From Palsa-504 sp963800415 (GTDB lineage: Bacteria; Actinomycetota; Actinomycetes; Streptosporangiales; Streptosporangiaceae), in contig CAWDBS010000084.1 in assembly GCA_963800415.1 (NCBI GenBank), forward strand, positions 13,196 to 77,195: a DNA stretch of 64,000 nt, read 5' to 3'. The translations under genes and the position numbers were made by a program. Shown here piece by piece: positions 17,688-25,653 of the stretch (positions are counted from its first letter, which is position 1; each line of letters begins with the position of its first letter). The notes below the pieces were generated by a model, which made no database searches, was not told the origin of the DNA, and worked only from the letters and a program-made list of their open reading frames with translations.

Positions 17688-17717
17688 AGCGGACCCTGCC
17701 TAGCTGCTCGGGCCGGC

Positions 17718-17732
17718 AGACCCGTCGGGTCT
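17718..17732. terminator. Bidirectional hairpin between convergent genes
   Basis: AGACCC (17718-17723), loop GTC, GGGTCT (17727-17732). It sits in the 49-base gap between the DUF4191 stop and the RDD-gene stop, where a shared terminator is expected. The stem is short and no T run follows. Confidence 0.45.
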
Positions 17733-17736
17733 TCGG

Positions 17737-18342
17737 CTACAGCCGGACGACGATGGTGTCCGAGGCGCGGTCGTGCAGGCCGCGCAGATCGCGGTCGGTC
17801 AGCAGCGGCGGGATCACAGTGAGCAGGATCGCCGTCCGGACCAGCGCCCACCGGAATCCGACCAGCCCGCCGTTGGTCCGTGTCGTCCTGATGCCGGCCA
17901 GCCGCTTTCCGACGGTGAACCCGGTCGTGGCGGTGAGCACGTACACCTCCACCGCGAAGACGGCGATGGTCCAGAATTGCGAGCCGGTGAGCCAGAACGC
18001 GATCAGCATGCTGAGCAGCCAGTCGATCAACAGAGCCAGGACCCGGCGGGGCATGCTGGCCACGCTCCCGGAACCGCGCTCGGGCAGGCCGAACCGCTGA
18101 CCTGGATAGGCCGTCGAATTGTCAGTGGCCGACAGAGCGGTCAGCTGCGCGGTGCTCGCCGAACCCGCGCTGGCCGAACCCGCGCTGGCCGAACCCGCGC
18201 TGGCCGAACCCGCGCTGGCCGAACCCGCGCTGGCCGAACCCGCGCTGGCCGAGCTCGGGCACGGCTGCCGCGGGGCAGGCCGACCGGCGGCACCGGCTCG
18301 CACCGGGCCCGTACCGCGCCGGTTACGGGATTTCTTGGCCAC
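17737..18342 (-). CDS. RDD family membrane protein with Ser/Ala repeat
   Basis: A 201-residue protein. GTG 18342 begins VAKKSRNRRGTG. The N-terminal third is a low-complexity spacer made of repeated AGSAS pentapeptides encoded by six identical 15-bp units. The C-terminal part is an RDD domain: PRRVLALLIDWLLSMLIAFWL, then FTVGKRLAGIR and LTDRDLRGLHDRASDTIVV, with the conserved Arg-Asp and Asp residues. RDD proteins are found at this position before glnA in many actinobacteria; some have been linked to ion exchange, most are uncharacterised. It is divergent from glnA. Confidence 0.85.
   Translation of the reverse strand: MAKKSRNRRGTGPVRAGAAGRPAPRQPCPSSASAGSASAGSASAGSASAGSASAGSASAGSASTAQLTALSATDNSTAYPGQRFGLPERGSGSVASMPRRVLALLIDWLLSMLIAFWLTGSQFWTIAVFAVEVYVLTATTGFTVGKRLAGIRTTRTNGGLVGFRWALVRTAILLTVIPPLLTDRDLRGLHDRASDTIVVRL
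18161..18250 (+). repeat. Six perfect 15-bp tandem repeats in the RDD gene
   Basis: The unit GAACCCGCGCTGGCC is repeated six times without change. Read on the minus strand it encodes AGSAS. The multiple of three keeps the frame, so unit number can vary without breaking the gene. Confidence 0.9.
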
Positions 18343-18418
18343 GACACCACGGTATCCGTTCCGGGTCAGATGGCTGGCAGCGGGCCACAATAGGAGCCCT
18401 GACCTTGGCCGCCGACCC

Positions 18419-18456
18419 GTAACATCCGTGAAACACATCAGACACGGCGCGGAAAT
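18419..18456 (+). promoter_or_regulatory. GlnR-type operator upstream of glnA
   Basis: GTAAC-N6-GAAAC-N6-GACAC-N6-GAAAT with exact six-base spacers. This matches the double GlnR box of actinobacteria (gTnAc-n6-GaAAc, twice); the first half is perfect and the second has two deviations. It ends 67 bases before the glnA start, so nitrogen control of glnA by a GlnR regulator encoded elsewhere is expected. Confidence 0.8.
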
Positions 18457-18523
18457 TGCCGGCAGCTAACGTCCGAATCGCGTGCCCTGAGAACCGAAAG
18501 CGTGCCCTGTACCGGGAGGGTTG

Positions 18524-19948
18524 ATGTTCAGCAGTGCCGAGGAAGTCCTCCGCTTCATCGCGGAGGAGAACGTGGAGTTCATCGACGTCAGGTTCTGTGA
18601 CCTGCCTGGCACGATGCAGCACTTCACCGTGCCCACCGTGTCATTCAGTGAAGACGTCTTCACCGACGGCCTCATGTTCGACGGCTCGTCGATCCGCGGG
18701 TTCCAGCAGATCCACGAGTCCGACATGCAACTGCTGCCGGACCCGAGCACCGCGGTGATCGACCCGTTCCGCACGCGCAAGACCCTGAACCTCACGTTCT
18801 TCGTGCACGACCCGCTGACCGGCGCGCCCTACAGCAGGGACCCGCGCAACATCGCCCGCAAGGCCGAGGACTACCTGCGCGGCACCGGCATCGGCGACAC
18901 GGCGTACTTCGGCCCCGAGGCGGAGTTCTACATCTTCGATTCTGCGCGCTTCTCCACCTCCGCGAACGAGGGCTATTACCACATCGACTCGGTTGAAGGC
19001 GCGTGGAACAGCGGCAAGGACGAGGACGGCGGCAACCTCGCCTACAAGCCCAGGTACAAGGGCGGCTATTTCCCCGTGCCGCCGATGGACCACTTCGTGG
19101 ACCTCCGCTCGGAAATGACCAGCAACCTGCTCGCGGCCGGAATCCAGGTCGAGATGCAGCACCACGAGGTCGGCACCGCGGGCCAGGCGGAAATCAACAT
19201 GCGGTTCAGCTCTCTCCTGGCGCAAGCCGACAGGCTGATGCTCTTCAAGTACATCATCAAGTCCACCGCCCAGGCGGCGGGCAAGACCGTGACGTTCATG
19301 CCTAAACCGCTGTTCGGCGACAACGGCAACGGGATGCACTGCCACCAGTCCATCTGGAAGGACGGCTCGCCGCTGTTCTACGACGAGGTTGGCTACGCGG
19401 GCCTCTCCGACCTCGGCCGGTACTACATCGGCGGCCTGCTCAAGCACGCGCCTTCGCTGCTGGCGTTCACCAACCCGACCGCGAACTCCTACCACCGATT
19501 GGTGCCCGGGTTCGAGGCCCCGGTCAACCTGGTGTACTCGCAGCGCAACCGCTCGGCCTGTTGCCGGATCCCGATCACGGGCACGAACCCGAAGGCCAAG
19601 CGCGTCGAATTCCGCGTCCCCGACCCGTCCTGCAACCCGTACCTCGCGTTCGCCGCGATGCTGATGGCGGGCCTTGACGGAATCAAGAACAAGATCGAGC
19701 CGCCGGAGCCGGTGGACAAGGACCTGTACGAACTGCCGCCGGACGAGGCAGCCGCTATCCCGCAGGTGCCCGGATCCCTCGACGCGGTGCTCGATAGCCT
19801 GGAGGCCGACCACGCCTTCCTCACCGAGGGCGGCGTGTTCACCAACGACCTGATCGAGACCTGGCTGGACTACAAGCGGACCGTCGAGCTCGACGAACTC
19901 CGGCTGCGCCCGCACCCGCACGAGTTCGAGCTCTACTACGACTGCTGA
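18524..19948 (+). CDS. glnA: Glutamine synthetase, type I
   Basis: Makes glutamine from glutamate, ammonia and ATP as a cytosolic dodecamer. ATG 18524 (MFSSAEEVLRFI) follows GGGAGGG. Visible family motifs are DGSSIRGFQ, PEAEFYIFD, HHEVGTAGQAEIN, MPKPLFGDNGNGMHCHQS, NPTANSYHRLVPGFEAP and NRSACCRIP. The adenylylation tyrosine is in KDLYELPPDE near residue 402, so the enzyme can be controlled by GlnE, encoded at 27811-30873. The upstream GlnR box indicates transcriptional nitrogen control. The 474 residues are complete and of normal length. Confidence 0.97.
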   Translation: MFSSAEEVLRFIAEENVEFIDVRFCDLPGTMQHFTVPTVSFSEDVFTDGLMFDGSSIRGFQQIHESDMQLLPDPSTAVIDPFRTRKTLNLTFFVHDPLTGAPYSRDPRNIARKAEDYLRGTGIGDTAYFGPEAEFYIFDSARFSTSANEGYYHIDSVEGAWNSGKDEDGGNLAYKPRYKGGYFPVPPMDHFVDLRSEMTSNLLAAGIQVEMQHHEVGTAGQAEINMRFSSLLAQADRLMLFKYIIKSTAQAAGKTVTFMPKPLFGDNGNGMHCHQSIWKDGSPLFYDEVGYAGLSDLGRYYIGGLLKHAPSLLAFTNPTANSYHRLVPGFEAPVNLVYSQRNRSACCRIPITGTNPKAKRVEFRVPDPSCNPYLAFAAMLMAGLDGIKNKIEPPEPVDKDLYELPPDEAAAIPQVPGSLDAVLDSLEADHAFLTEGGVFTNDLIETWLDYKRTVELDELRLRPHPHEFELYYDC

Positions 19949-19986
19949 CAGCTAAACCGGCCGTGACCTGCGCCGACGCGAGATCG

Positions 19987-20016
19987 CCTCACCGCTGTTC
20001 CGCGCGGGCGGTGAGG
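19987..20016 (+). terminator. Probable glnA terminator hairpin
   Basis: CCTCACCGC (19987-19995) pairs with GCGGTGAGG (20008-20016) across a 12-base loop, 38 bases after the glnA stop. No T run, as is common for GC-rich actinobacteria. Confidence 0.6.
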
Positions 20017-20141
20017 ACGGCATCGACAGCGGTGCGGGTGACTCGGGCTGTTCGCATTGCCCGCTCCATCGCCCACGGTGGCAGCTGACGGCATCCGCGC
20101 CCGTCAGGAGAGTTCCGTGGCGACAATGTCCGGTTCTCCTC

Positions 20142-20393
20142 TTAGGTGGCAGCACCGGTTATGAGCGCCGCACGCTCGGCGTGCGGGGTGACGAATTGCT
20201 TGGGGTTGCGCTCCAGGCATCGGTGATGGCTGAGTGCTTCGCAGATGGGGCAGGCGACGCGGAGGGCAGGGTCGGCATGAGCAAGCTGGTCGGCACTTCC
20301 CATGTCAGCGAGCACGCGACTGATGGCGATTTCGGATTGTGTCACACCGTGCGCTCTTCGTGACGGCGCCGACCTGAAGGGCATCGCGTTCAT
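20142..20393 (-). CDS. Small zinc-finger-like protein
   Basis: Up to 83 residues. The C-terminal half reads VACPICEALSHHRC followed by QFVTPHAERAALI, a Cys-x2-Cys ... Cys pattern with a following His-Ala-Glu-Arg, as in small zinc-ribbon proteins widespread in actinomycetes and their mobile elements. The start is uncertain: ATG 20393 and 20384 lack a good ribosome binding site. Function unknown. It lies next to an AT-rich hairpin region. Confidence 0.5.
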   Translation of the reverse strand: MNAMPFRSAPSRRAHGVTQSEIAISRVLADMGSADQLAHADPALRVACPICEALSHHRCLERNPKQFVTPHAERAALITGAAT

Positions 20394-20455
20394 CTCATCT
20401 CAAGTTGTAATTCCACAGTATCATGGCGTGGCGAATTTCCGACGATAAAAGGAGA

Positions 20456-20480
20456 AATCGAATACATAGACTATTCGATT
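20456..20480. promoter_or_regulatory. AT-rich inverted repeat in low-GC patch
   Basis: AATCGAATA (20456-20464) and TATTCGATT (20472-20480) form a perfect 9-bp stem with a 7-base loop. The surrounding 20400-20480 is clearly AT-rich against the GC-rich background. It lies upstream of the zinc-finger-like gene and could be an operator or a relic of inserted DNA. Confidence 0.4.
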
Positions 20481-20587
20481 ACGGGCAGTCGCAGCGAGGT
20501 TCACGGGACACGAGCGCGCTGATGTAGGACTTGGCCTACCGGCCGACCCCCGCGTCTCCAGCGGCTCCCCCTGCGGGGATGGCCCGC

Positions 20588-20842
20588 CTACAAGAATTGA
20601 CCCGGCGTGCTGTCCGAATCATCGTTCCACACCACCGCCACGACCTCACCTGGGTCGATCACAACCCACCCGGTGTGGCGCTCAACACGGACCAGGCCAT
20701 CCTGGCGAACCTCCACGCCGGTCAGTTTCTTGTTCTCGGCCATCGGGAAAGCGACCGGCCCGATCCTGTTCACGAGCATGGAAATCTGCCCGGACTTACC
20801 GATCAAAGGCATGAGCAGGTCGCGCATCGTCTCGCCGGTCAT
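20588..20842 (-). CDS. Small hypothetical protein
   Basis: An 84-residue acidic protein starting at ATG 20842 with a strong GGAGGTGA upstream. The sequence (for example MRDLLMPLIGKSGQISMLVN and GWVVIDPGEVVAVVW) looks like a small beta-rich fold and carries no low-complexity features, so it is probably real. I recognise no family. Its leader region is duplicated (20850-20891). Confidence 0.6.
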   Translation of the reverse strand: MTGETMRDLLMPLIGKSGQISMLVNRIGPVAFPMAENKKLTGVEVRQDGLVRVERHTGWVVIDPGEVVAVVWNDDSDSTPGQFL

Positions 20843-20849
20843 GAACCAT

Positions 20850-20891
20850 CACCTCCAGGTATCGCTAAGAGACCTCCAGGTATCGCTAAGA
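20850..20891 (-). repeat. Perfect 21-bp tandem duplication containing the ribosome binding site
   Basis: Two identical adjacent 21-base units (20850-20870, 20871-20891) each carry CTGGAGG on the minus strand. The gene at 20588-20842 uses the proximal copy. Confidence 0.85.
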
Positions 20892-20959
20892 GAATGATCC
20901 CCCGCAACCGAACCCAGACCGCAGCCCGGCCCGCCTACAGCGGGCCTGCGCCCGAACGA

Positions 20960-21616
20960 TCAGGGCCGGGGCCAGGCCGCGAACCGGGCGCGCAGCTCGG
21001 CGACGTCCTCGCGGCCGAGCCCGAACGACGCGAACACCCCGTCCCCCCACTGGTCCAGCCGCTGCACCGCGTCCGCGAAATCCCTGTCGGTCAGGCCCGG
21101 ATCCAGCCGCCGGGCGAAGCCGATGATCTGCTCCATGGTGTAGCGCCCGAGCGCGGCCGCGGTGTCCACGTAGTCACGCGGTTCGACCCGGCTGGCCAGG
21201 GCGCACATCTTGCCGCCGAGCACGTCCTCGAGATCAAGGACGGGACCGAATTCCATGATGACCGGACGGCGGGCCCGGTCGAAGTAAGCCATCTGAAGCA
21301 TCATCTGCTCCCCGCCTGGCGCGGTGACGATCCACTCGGCCAGCCCTTCGCCCATCCCGGAGAAGATGTCCGCGAGACCGTCAGTCTTGTCGCGGCGCTC
21401 GGCGCCGAACCCCGCTTGGCGCAGCGCGGCCTCCACGGCACCGGCCGCAGCCTCTACGCCGCCCTGTTCGTCGCTGAAAACGTCAACGTCCTGGGTGAAC
21501 CGGTCGATGACTCCGTGGGCGATCAGGGCGTTGCCGCCCCCCAGGGCGAACCCGTGCGGGGCGGCCGCGCGCAGGGCGATGGCGGCCACCTGCCCGTGGA
21601 ATTCGCTGACCGGCAT
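20960..21616 (-). CDS. AbiEii/AbiGii-type nucleotidyltransferase
   Basis: A 218-residue protein starting at ATG 21616, which overlaps the upstream stop as TGATG. The nucleotidyltransferase core reads ALGGGNALIAHGVIDRFTQDVDVFSDE, with the G-x2-A ... Asp-Val-Asp pattern of AbiEii/MenT-like enzymes, then a second region FGPVLDLEDVLGGKMCALASR with the conserved lysine, and ... EPRDYVDTAAAL. AbiEii proteins are the toxins of type IV toxin-antitoxin or abortive infection systems, but many chromosomal homologs are uncharacterised. The overlapping partner upstream would be the candidate antitoxin. Toxicity is inferred only. Confidence 0.75.
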   Translation of the reverse strand: MPVSEFHGQVAAIALRAAAPHGFALGGGNALIAHGVIDRFTQDVDVFSDEQGGVEAAAGAVEAALRQAGFGAERRDKTDGLADIFSGMGEGLAEWIVTAPGGEQMMLQMAYFDRARRPVIMEFGPVLDLEDVLGGKMCALASRVEPRDYVDTAAALGRYTMEQIIGFARRLDPGLTDRDFADAVQRLDQWGDGVFASFGLGREDVAELRARFAAWPRP

Positions 21617-21990
21617 CAGGCGGCGGTGGCCGCCGCGGCCCGCAGGTCCGGGTGCTGCTCCTCCCACGCCTGCCGGACGCCCTTGGGCAGGTACAGCTCA
21701 GGCCAGAGGGCCATTAGCGTGTCGCCGTCCAGGTACGTGGTGAGATCCTCGAGACGGCCCGCTTCCCGGAGCACGGTCTGGTAGAGCCAGCGCCGCTTGT
21801 CCTGGTCGCCTAGGTCGAACGTGTGATCGGGGCTGCTCCAGAACAGCCAGATCGGCAGCTCGACGGTACCCTCGGTGGGTCCCCGGAGGTCAGCGAGACT
21901 GGCCGCGACCACCGCGGGCCGACCCGGGCGGGACTGATACCGGGCCCGCGACACGTCGGCTTGCGTGGTGACCATGGACACAGCGTACAC
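21616..21990 (-). CDS. Partner protein of the AbiEii-like enzyme, possible antitoxin
   Basis: A 124-residue protein starting at GTG 21990, chosen because GAGGAGG lies five bases upstream; the inner ATG 21975 has no such signal. The sequence has ELPIWLFWSSPDHTFDLGDQ, KRRWLYQTVLREAGR and LWPELYLPKGVRQAWEEQHP. I see no helix-turn-helix. Its stop overlaps the start of the nucleotidyltransferase, so the two are translated together with this gene first, the usual antitoxin-toxin order. The pairing is the only evidence for its role. Confidence 0.6.
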   Translation of the reverse strand: MYAVSMVTTQADVSRARYQSRPGRPAVVAASLADLRGPTEGTVELPIWLFWSSPDHTFDLGDQDKRRWLYQTVLREAGRLEDLTTYLDGDTLMALWPELYLPKGVRQAWEEQHPDLRAAAATAA

Positions 21991-22087
21991 CCCCGCCTCC
22001 TCGATGTCGAATATACGATCGACCGGCGCGGGCGCTAACCAGGCCAGGATAGCCTGATCCCCGTCAACGTGGACCCGTCCGCGGCGG

Positions 22088-22606
22088 CTAACTCGTCACG
22101 ATGATCGAAACGCTGAAGCGCTGCCCCGGCGGGCAGAACCGGAGCGGATATGACGTGGGCACCGGATCCGCCGGCTGAAGGTCGCCCTTCCCCGCGGAGA
22201 TGGGGACATGGCACGGGGGCCGGACCGACGTCACGAGCACCCGTCCGGGACGGACCGCGGTGAACCAGGCGCCGGTAACCCCCTGGACCAGGGAGGCCTC
22301 GCCGCTGGGAGTTGGTTTCAGCGCGCTGCTGCTGGCCAGCGGCTGGAGCCACCGGCTGGAGTTGGCGCTGTGCAGGAGCACGGCCACCGTGTCGCCGACC
22401 CGGGCGCACAAGGTTTTCCCGTTGTCGGCCTGCGTGATGGTGGGAGCCTCGCCCTGGCAGCCTGCTGGCGCCCGGGCGCCAGCGGGCGTGGCGGCCGGGG
22501 TGCCGGAGCGCTGGCCCGGATGTCCTGATGGTGCCTGGACCGTTCCGCAGCCGACGGTCAGGGCGGCCACCAGGCAGGCCGTCAGCCCGGCTGAAAAGCG
22601 ATGCAT
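22088..22606 (-). CDS. Lipoprotein of unknown function
   Basis: A 172-residue exported protein. ATG 22606 follows GAGGAGG at good spacing. The signal peptide ends in LTVGC, giving a lipid-anchored cysteine. A Pro/Ala/Gly spacer follows, then a folded domain with TITQADNGKTLCARVGDTVAVLLHS and a C-terminal CPPGQRFSVSIIVTS. Four cysteines in the mature part could form two disulfides. The NGK ... VGDTV pattern recalls chagasin-like inhibitor folds but is too short to assign. Confidence 0.65.
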   Translation of the reverse strand: MHRFSAGLTACLVAALTVGCGTVQAPSGHPGQRSGTPAATPAGARAPAGCQGEAPTITQADNGKTLCARVGDTVAVLLHSANSSRWLQPLASSSALKPTPSGEASLVQGVTGAWFTAVRPGRVLVTSVRPPCHVPISAGKGDLQPADPVPTSYPLRFCPPGQRFSVSIIVTS

Positions 22607-23113
22607 CTGAGCCTCCTCACACAGCACTTGGACGCCACCGGTGGAACGATGGTTCCGCGGTACGCTCTGGGTTGCTCCGAAGCGGGCGTTGCGGAATCGG
22701 ACACACGGGCGGGCCCGTAGCGCACAGCAGCCGACAGAACGGAGGCGCGCAATGACGCGCGGACGACTCTCGGGCGGCCCTCGAGACAGACACGCCGCGC
22801 ATTGAGGCTCCCGACTTGGGCGGGATATGCGACCCGGACCACCGGAGCAGGCTGCACCATCGTCCCGCCGGCCGACGACGGCCAGCCGGCCGCGTTCTAC
22901 CCGTTCTACTCGATCACAAATTCACACCGGCCCGGCGGCTGCCGGTGGTTCATCGGAAACGTCGTACCCGCTCTCCCCCTCTTGCTCATAGGACGCACGC
23001 GCACCAGCAGCAGAGCACCGAGGTGACCGGCAGCACCACGAAGGCGAGCATGATCCAGCCGGTGGAATTACCGCGCGGCGTGAAACCCTGGAGTCAGCGA
23101 ACGGAGGTGTCGC
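22607..23113. other. Intergenic region
   Basis: About 500 bases between the leftward lipoprotein gene and a rightward set. Open frames exist on both strands but none has a convincing start or family resemblance. It should contain the divergent promoters. Confidence 0.4.
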
Positions 23114-23280
23114 ATGCCCGCAGCACGGCCTGTCGTCCGCGCGGCGGTCCCGGCGGATGCCGGGCGGAACCTGCCCTTCCTGGTGGCCGCAAGCACGGCC
23201 GGTGGATCGACACCGTGCTGATGCAAAAGGAGCTGATGCAAAAAGAGCTGATGCAAAAAGAGCCGGGCTCGGGCGAGTGA
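23114..23280 (+). pseudogene. Possible small gene, frame-broken, with 15-bp repeats
   Basis: ATG 23114 has a strong GGAGGT five bases upstream and reads MPAARPVVRAAVPADAGRN before stopping near 23219. The next frame continues GGRKHGRWIDTVLMQKEL and ends at TGA 23278-23280, which overlaps the methyltransferase start as GTGA. A one-base shift near 23190 would make one gene of about 55 codons coupled to the methyltransferase. The repeated tail encodes ELMQK three times. No family recognised; the call rests on the ribosome binding site and the start-stop overlap. Confidence 0.35.
23218..23262 (+). repeat. Three 15-bp tandem repeats
   Basis: Unit CTGATGCAAAARGAG at 23218-23232, 23233-23247 and 23248-23262, with one G/A difference in the first. 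It is unusually A-rich for this genome and lies directly upstream of the methyltransferase start. Confidence 0.85.
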
Positions 23281-24047
23281 GCACCGCGTTCACCGCCGGG
23301 GAGCAGCACTGGCAGGCACGTCTGGGCACGCTGCGGGACGTGGTGCGCCAGGAACTCGTGGCGAGACAGCTGGAGCGAGAGCTGCCACCCGCGCCCGTTC
23401 GGATTATTGATCTGGGCTGTGGTCAGGGAACGCAGTCCCTCCGGCTGGCCCGGCGCGGGTACGACGTGACCGGGGTGGACGCCTCGGCGGACCTGCTGGG
23501 CCGGTTCGAGCGGGACCTGGCCGCCGAACCCCCCGGGGTCCGTGGCCGGGTGCGGGTCGAGCGCGGCCTGATCGAGGATTATGCCGAACGGGCCGGGGTG
23601 TCACGCTTCCCCGCCGTGCTATGCCACGGCGTGCTGATGTACGCGGCGGACCGTGCCCCGGTGCTGCGGGCCATCGCGACGCTGGCGGCGCCGGGCGGCG
23701 TGGTGTCGCTGCTGGTGCGCAACGGCGACGCGCTGGCCATGCGGCCGGGGCTGCTCGGTGACTGGGTGGCGTGCGCGGAGGCGTTCGGCTCGGACCGGTA
23801 CCATAACCGGATCGGGGTCACCGCCCGCGCGGACCGGCTCGCCGACCTGACCGGACGGCTGGCGGATCACGGCCTGCGGGTCAGCGCCTGGTACGGGGTC
23901 CGGGTCTTCACCGACACCGCGCCGGGTGAGGCCGAACCGCCGCCGGACCTGGCGGCGCTGCTGGACTGCGAGGAGCGGGCCGGCCGTACCGACCCGTACC
24001 GGCAGGTGGCGGCGCTGCTGCACGTGATCGCCCGGCAGGGAGGGTGA
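23277..24047 (+). CDS. Class I SAM-dependent methyltransferase (SmtA/CmoM-like)
   Basis: A 256-residue cytosolic methyltransferase. GTG 23277 begins VSTAFTAGEQHWQARLG. Motif I is VRIIDLGCGQGTQSLRLA, the acidic motif II GVDASADLL, then PAVLCHGVLMYAADRAPVLRAIATLAAPGGVVSLL with RNGDALAMRPGL, the pattern of the SmtA/CmoM group that methylates tRNA carboxymethoxyuridine in enterics. The substrate in actinobacteria is not assured. The start overlaps the stop of a small upstream frame, and the CoA-transferase gene follows after four bases, indicating one transcript. Confidence 0.8.
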   Translation: MSTAFTAGEQHWQARLGTLRDVVRQELVARQLERELPPAPVRIIDLGCGQGTQSLRLARRGYDVTGVDASADLLGRFERDLAAEPPGVRGRVRVERGLIEDYAERAGVSRFPAVLCHGVLMYAADRAPVLRAIATLAAPGGVVSLLVRNGDALAMRPGLLGDWVACAEAFGSDRYHNRIGVTARADRLADLTGRLADHGLRVSAWYGVRVFTDTAPGEAEPPPDLAALLDCEERAGRTDPYRQVAALLHVIARQGG

Positions 24048-24051
24048 GCCG

Positions 24052-25537
24052 ATGACCGGACAGCTGTGGCCGGGCTTGCTGGCCGAGGCGTGGGCGGCCC
24101 TGGCGGACGCCGGCGGAGCGCACCCGGACGGTTCCGATACCCCGCTCCCGGCCGGGCTGGAGGTGCTCTGGGTCAGCGGTGCCCCCGGTCAGCTGCCGTC
24201 CCGGCTGCCGGTCGAGGACATGGCCATCGCCTGCACCGGGGCCGCGCTGCTGGCCGCGGCGGCCCTGCACGCCCAGCGCGGCGGAGACTGCGGGTCCCGC
24301 GGGTCGCCGACCGCGCGGCTGGACCGCGGGCACGTCGCGGCCGCCTTCCGCAGCGAGGCCCGCCTGTGGATCGGCGGCGAGCAGCCCGGGCCGGGCTTCG
24401 CGCCGCTGTCGCGATTCTGGCGGGCCGCCGACGGCTGGGTGCGCACGCACGGGAACTATCCCTGGCACCGCTCGGCACTGCTGCGGGCGCTCGGCTGTGC
24501 CGGTCATCCAGAGTCGGTCGCGGCCGCGATCGCGGATCTGGGTACGCGGGAGGCCGAGGACCTAGTGACCGGCGCGGGCGGGGTGGCCGCCGCCGTCCGC
24601 GGCGAGGCCGGCTGGCGGACGGAGCCGCCCGGCGAGGCGGTCGCCGCCGCAAGGCTGGTGGAAGCGGCGTCGACCGGCGGCGCGCCGCCTCGCTGGCGCC
24701 CGGCCGGGGCGCTGCCCGCCTCGGGCATCCGGGTACTCGACCTCACCCGTGTCATCGCCGGCCCGGTGGCTACCAGGTACCTCGGCGCGCTCGGCGCGGA
24801 CGTCCTGCGGCTCGACGCGCCGGACCGGCCCGAACTGACCCTGCACGCCTACGACGGGCTGTTCGGCAAGCGCAGCGCGCTGCTCGACTTCGGCTCGGCC
24901 CAGGGCAACGACCGGCTGCACGAGCTGCTCTCCGGCGCCGATGTCCTGGTGCACGGGTACCGGCCGCACGCGCTGGACCGGTTCGGGCTGAGCCCGCAGA
25001 TCCTGGCGGAGCGGCATCCCGGCCTGGTGGTGGTGAGCCTGTCGGCGTGGGGCAGCCGCGGCCCGTGGGGCGGCCGCCGGGGTTTCGACAGCATCGTGCA
25101 GGCGGCGTCCGGTATCGCGATGGCGGAATCGCAGGACGGCGAGCGGCCCGGCGCGCTGCCGTGCCAGCTCCTCGACCACGGCACCGGCTACCTGTGCGCG
25201 GCCGCCGCGCTGCAGGCGCTGGCCCGCCAGTCCGCCCGCGGCGGTACTCAGTTCCGCGAGCTGTCCCTGGCCCGGACCGCGCACTGGCTGCTCGGGCTGC
25301 CCCGGGACACGGCGACGCTGCCCGGGCTCCCCCGCGGTCCCGGCCCCGGGCTCCGCTGACGGTGACGACCAGGCGTGGCTGACCACGCTGGACAGCGCCG
25401 CGGGGCTGGTGACCACCGTCCGGCCGCCCGGCCAGCTCGACGACGAGGCACTGGCCTGGCCGCAGCCGCTCAGCCGGTACGGCGGCGATGAGGCGGCCTG
25501 GGCGGCCGCCGCGGCTAGCCGGCCGGGACCAGGGTGA
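24052..25537 (+). CDS. CaiB/BaiF-type CoA-transferase, frameshift near 25350
   Basis: Class III CoA-transferase that would move CoA between carboxylic acids. An N-terminal segment of about 210 residues is followed by the family core: GIRVLDLTRVIAGPVATRYLGALGADVLRLD near residue 225, LDFGSAQGNDRLHELLSGADVLVHGYRPHAL, and a FDSIVQAASGIAM region with LLDHGTGYLCAAAAL. The frame ends at 25359, but coding continues one base off as DGDDQAWLTTLDSAAGLV to a TGA at 25535-25537. The break lies in a run of C and G, so an indel error is likely. It starts four bases after the methyltransferase. Confidence 0.75.
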
Positions 25538-25653
25538 GATAGGCCAGGCGGGCTCCAGGACCCTTGCGGCGCAGGGTTCCCGGGCCACCGGCGCCCGAAC
25601 CGGGGTAAACACGGTTGGTCTGGCGCGGCGGGAACCTTAAGGTAAGTACTGCT

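Noticed and set aside
22816..23280. Whole 154-codon frame upstream of the methyltransferase as one gene
   Set aside because: The first two-thirds have no start signal or family features; only the end and the neighbouring frame from 23114 look gene-like.
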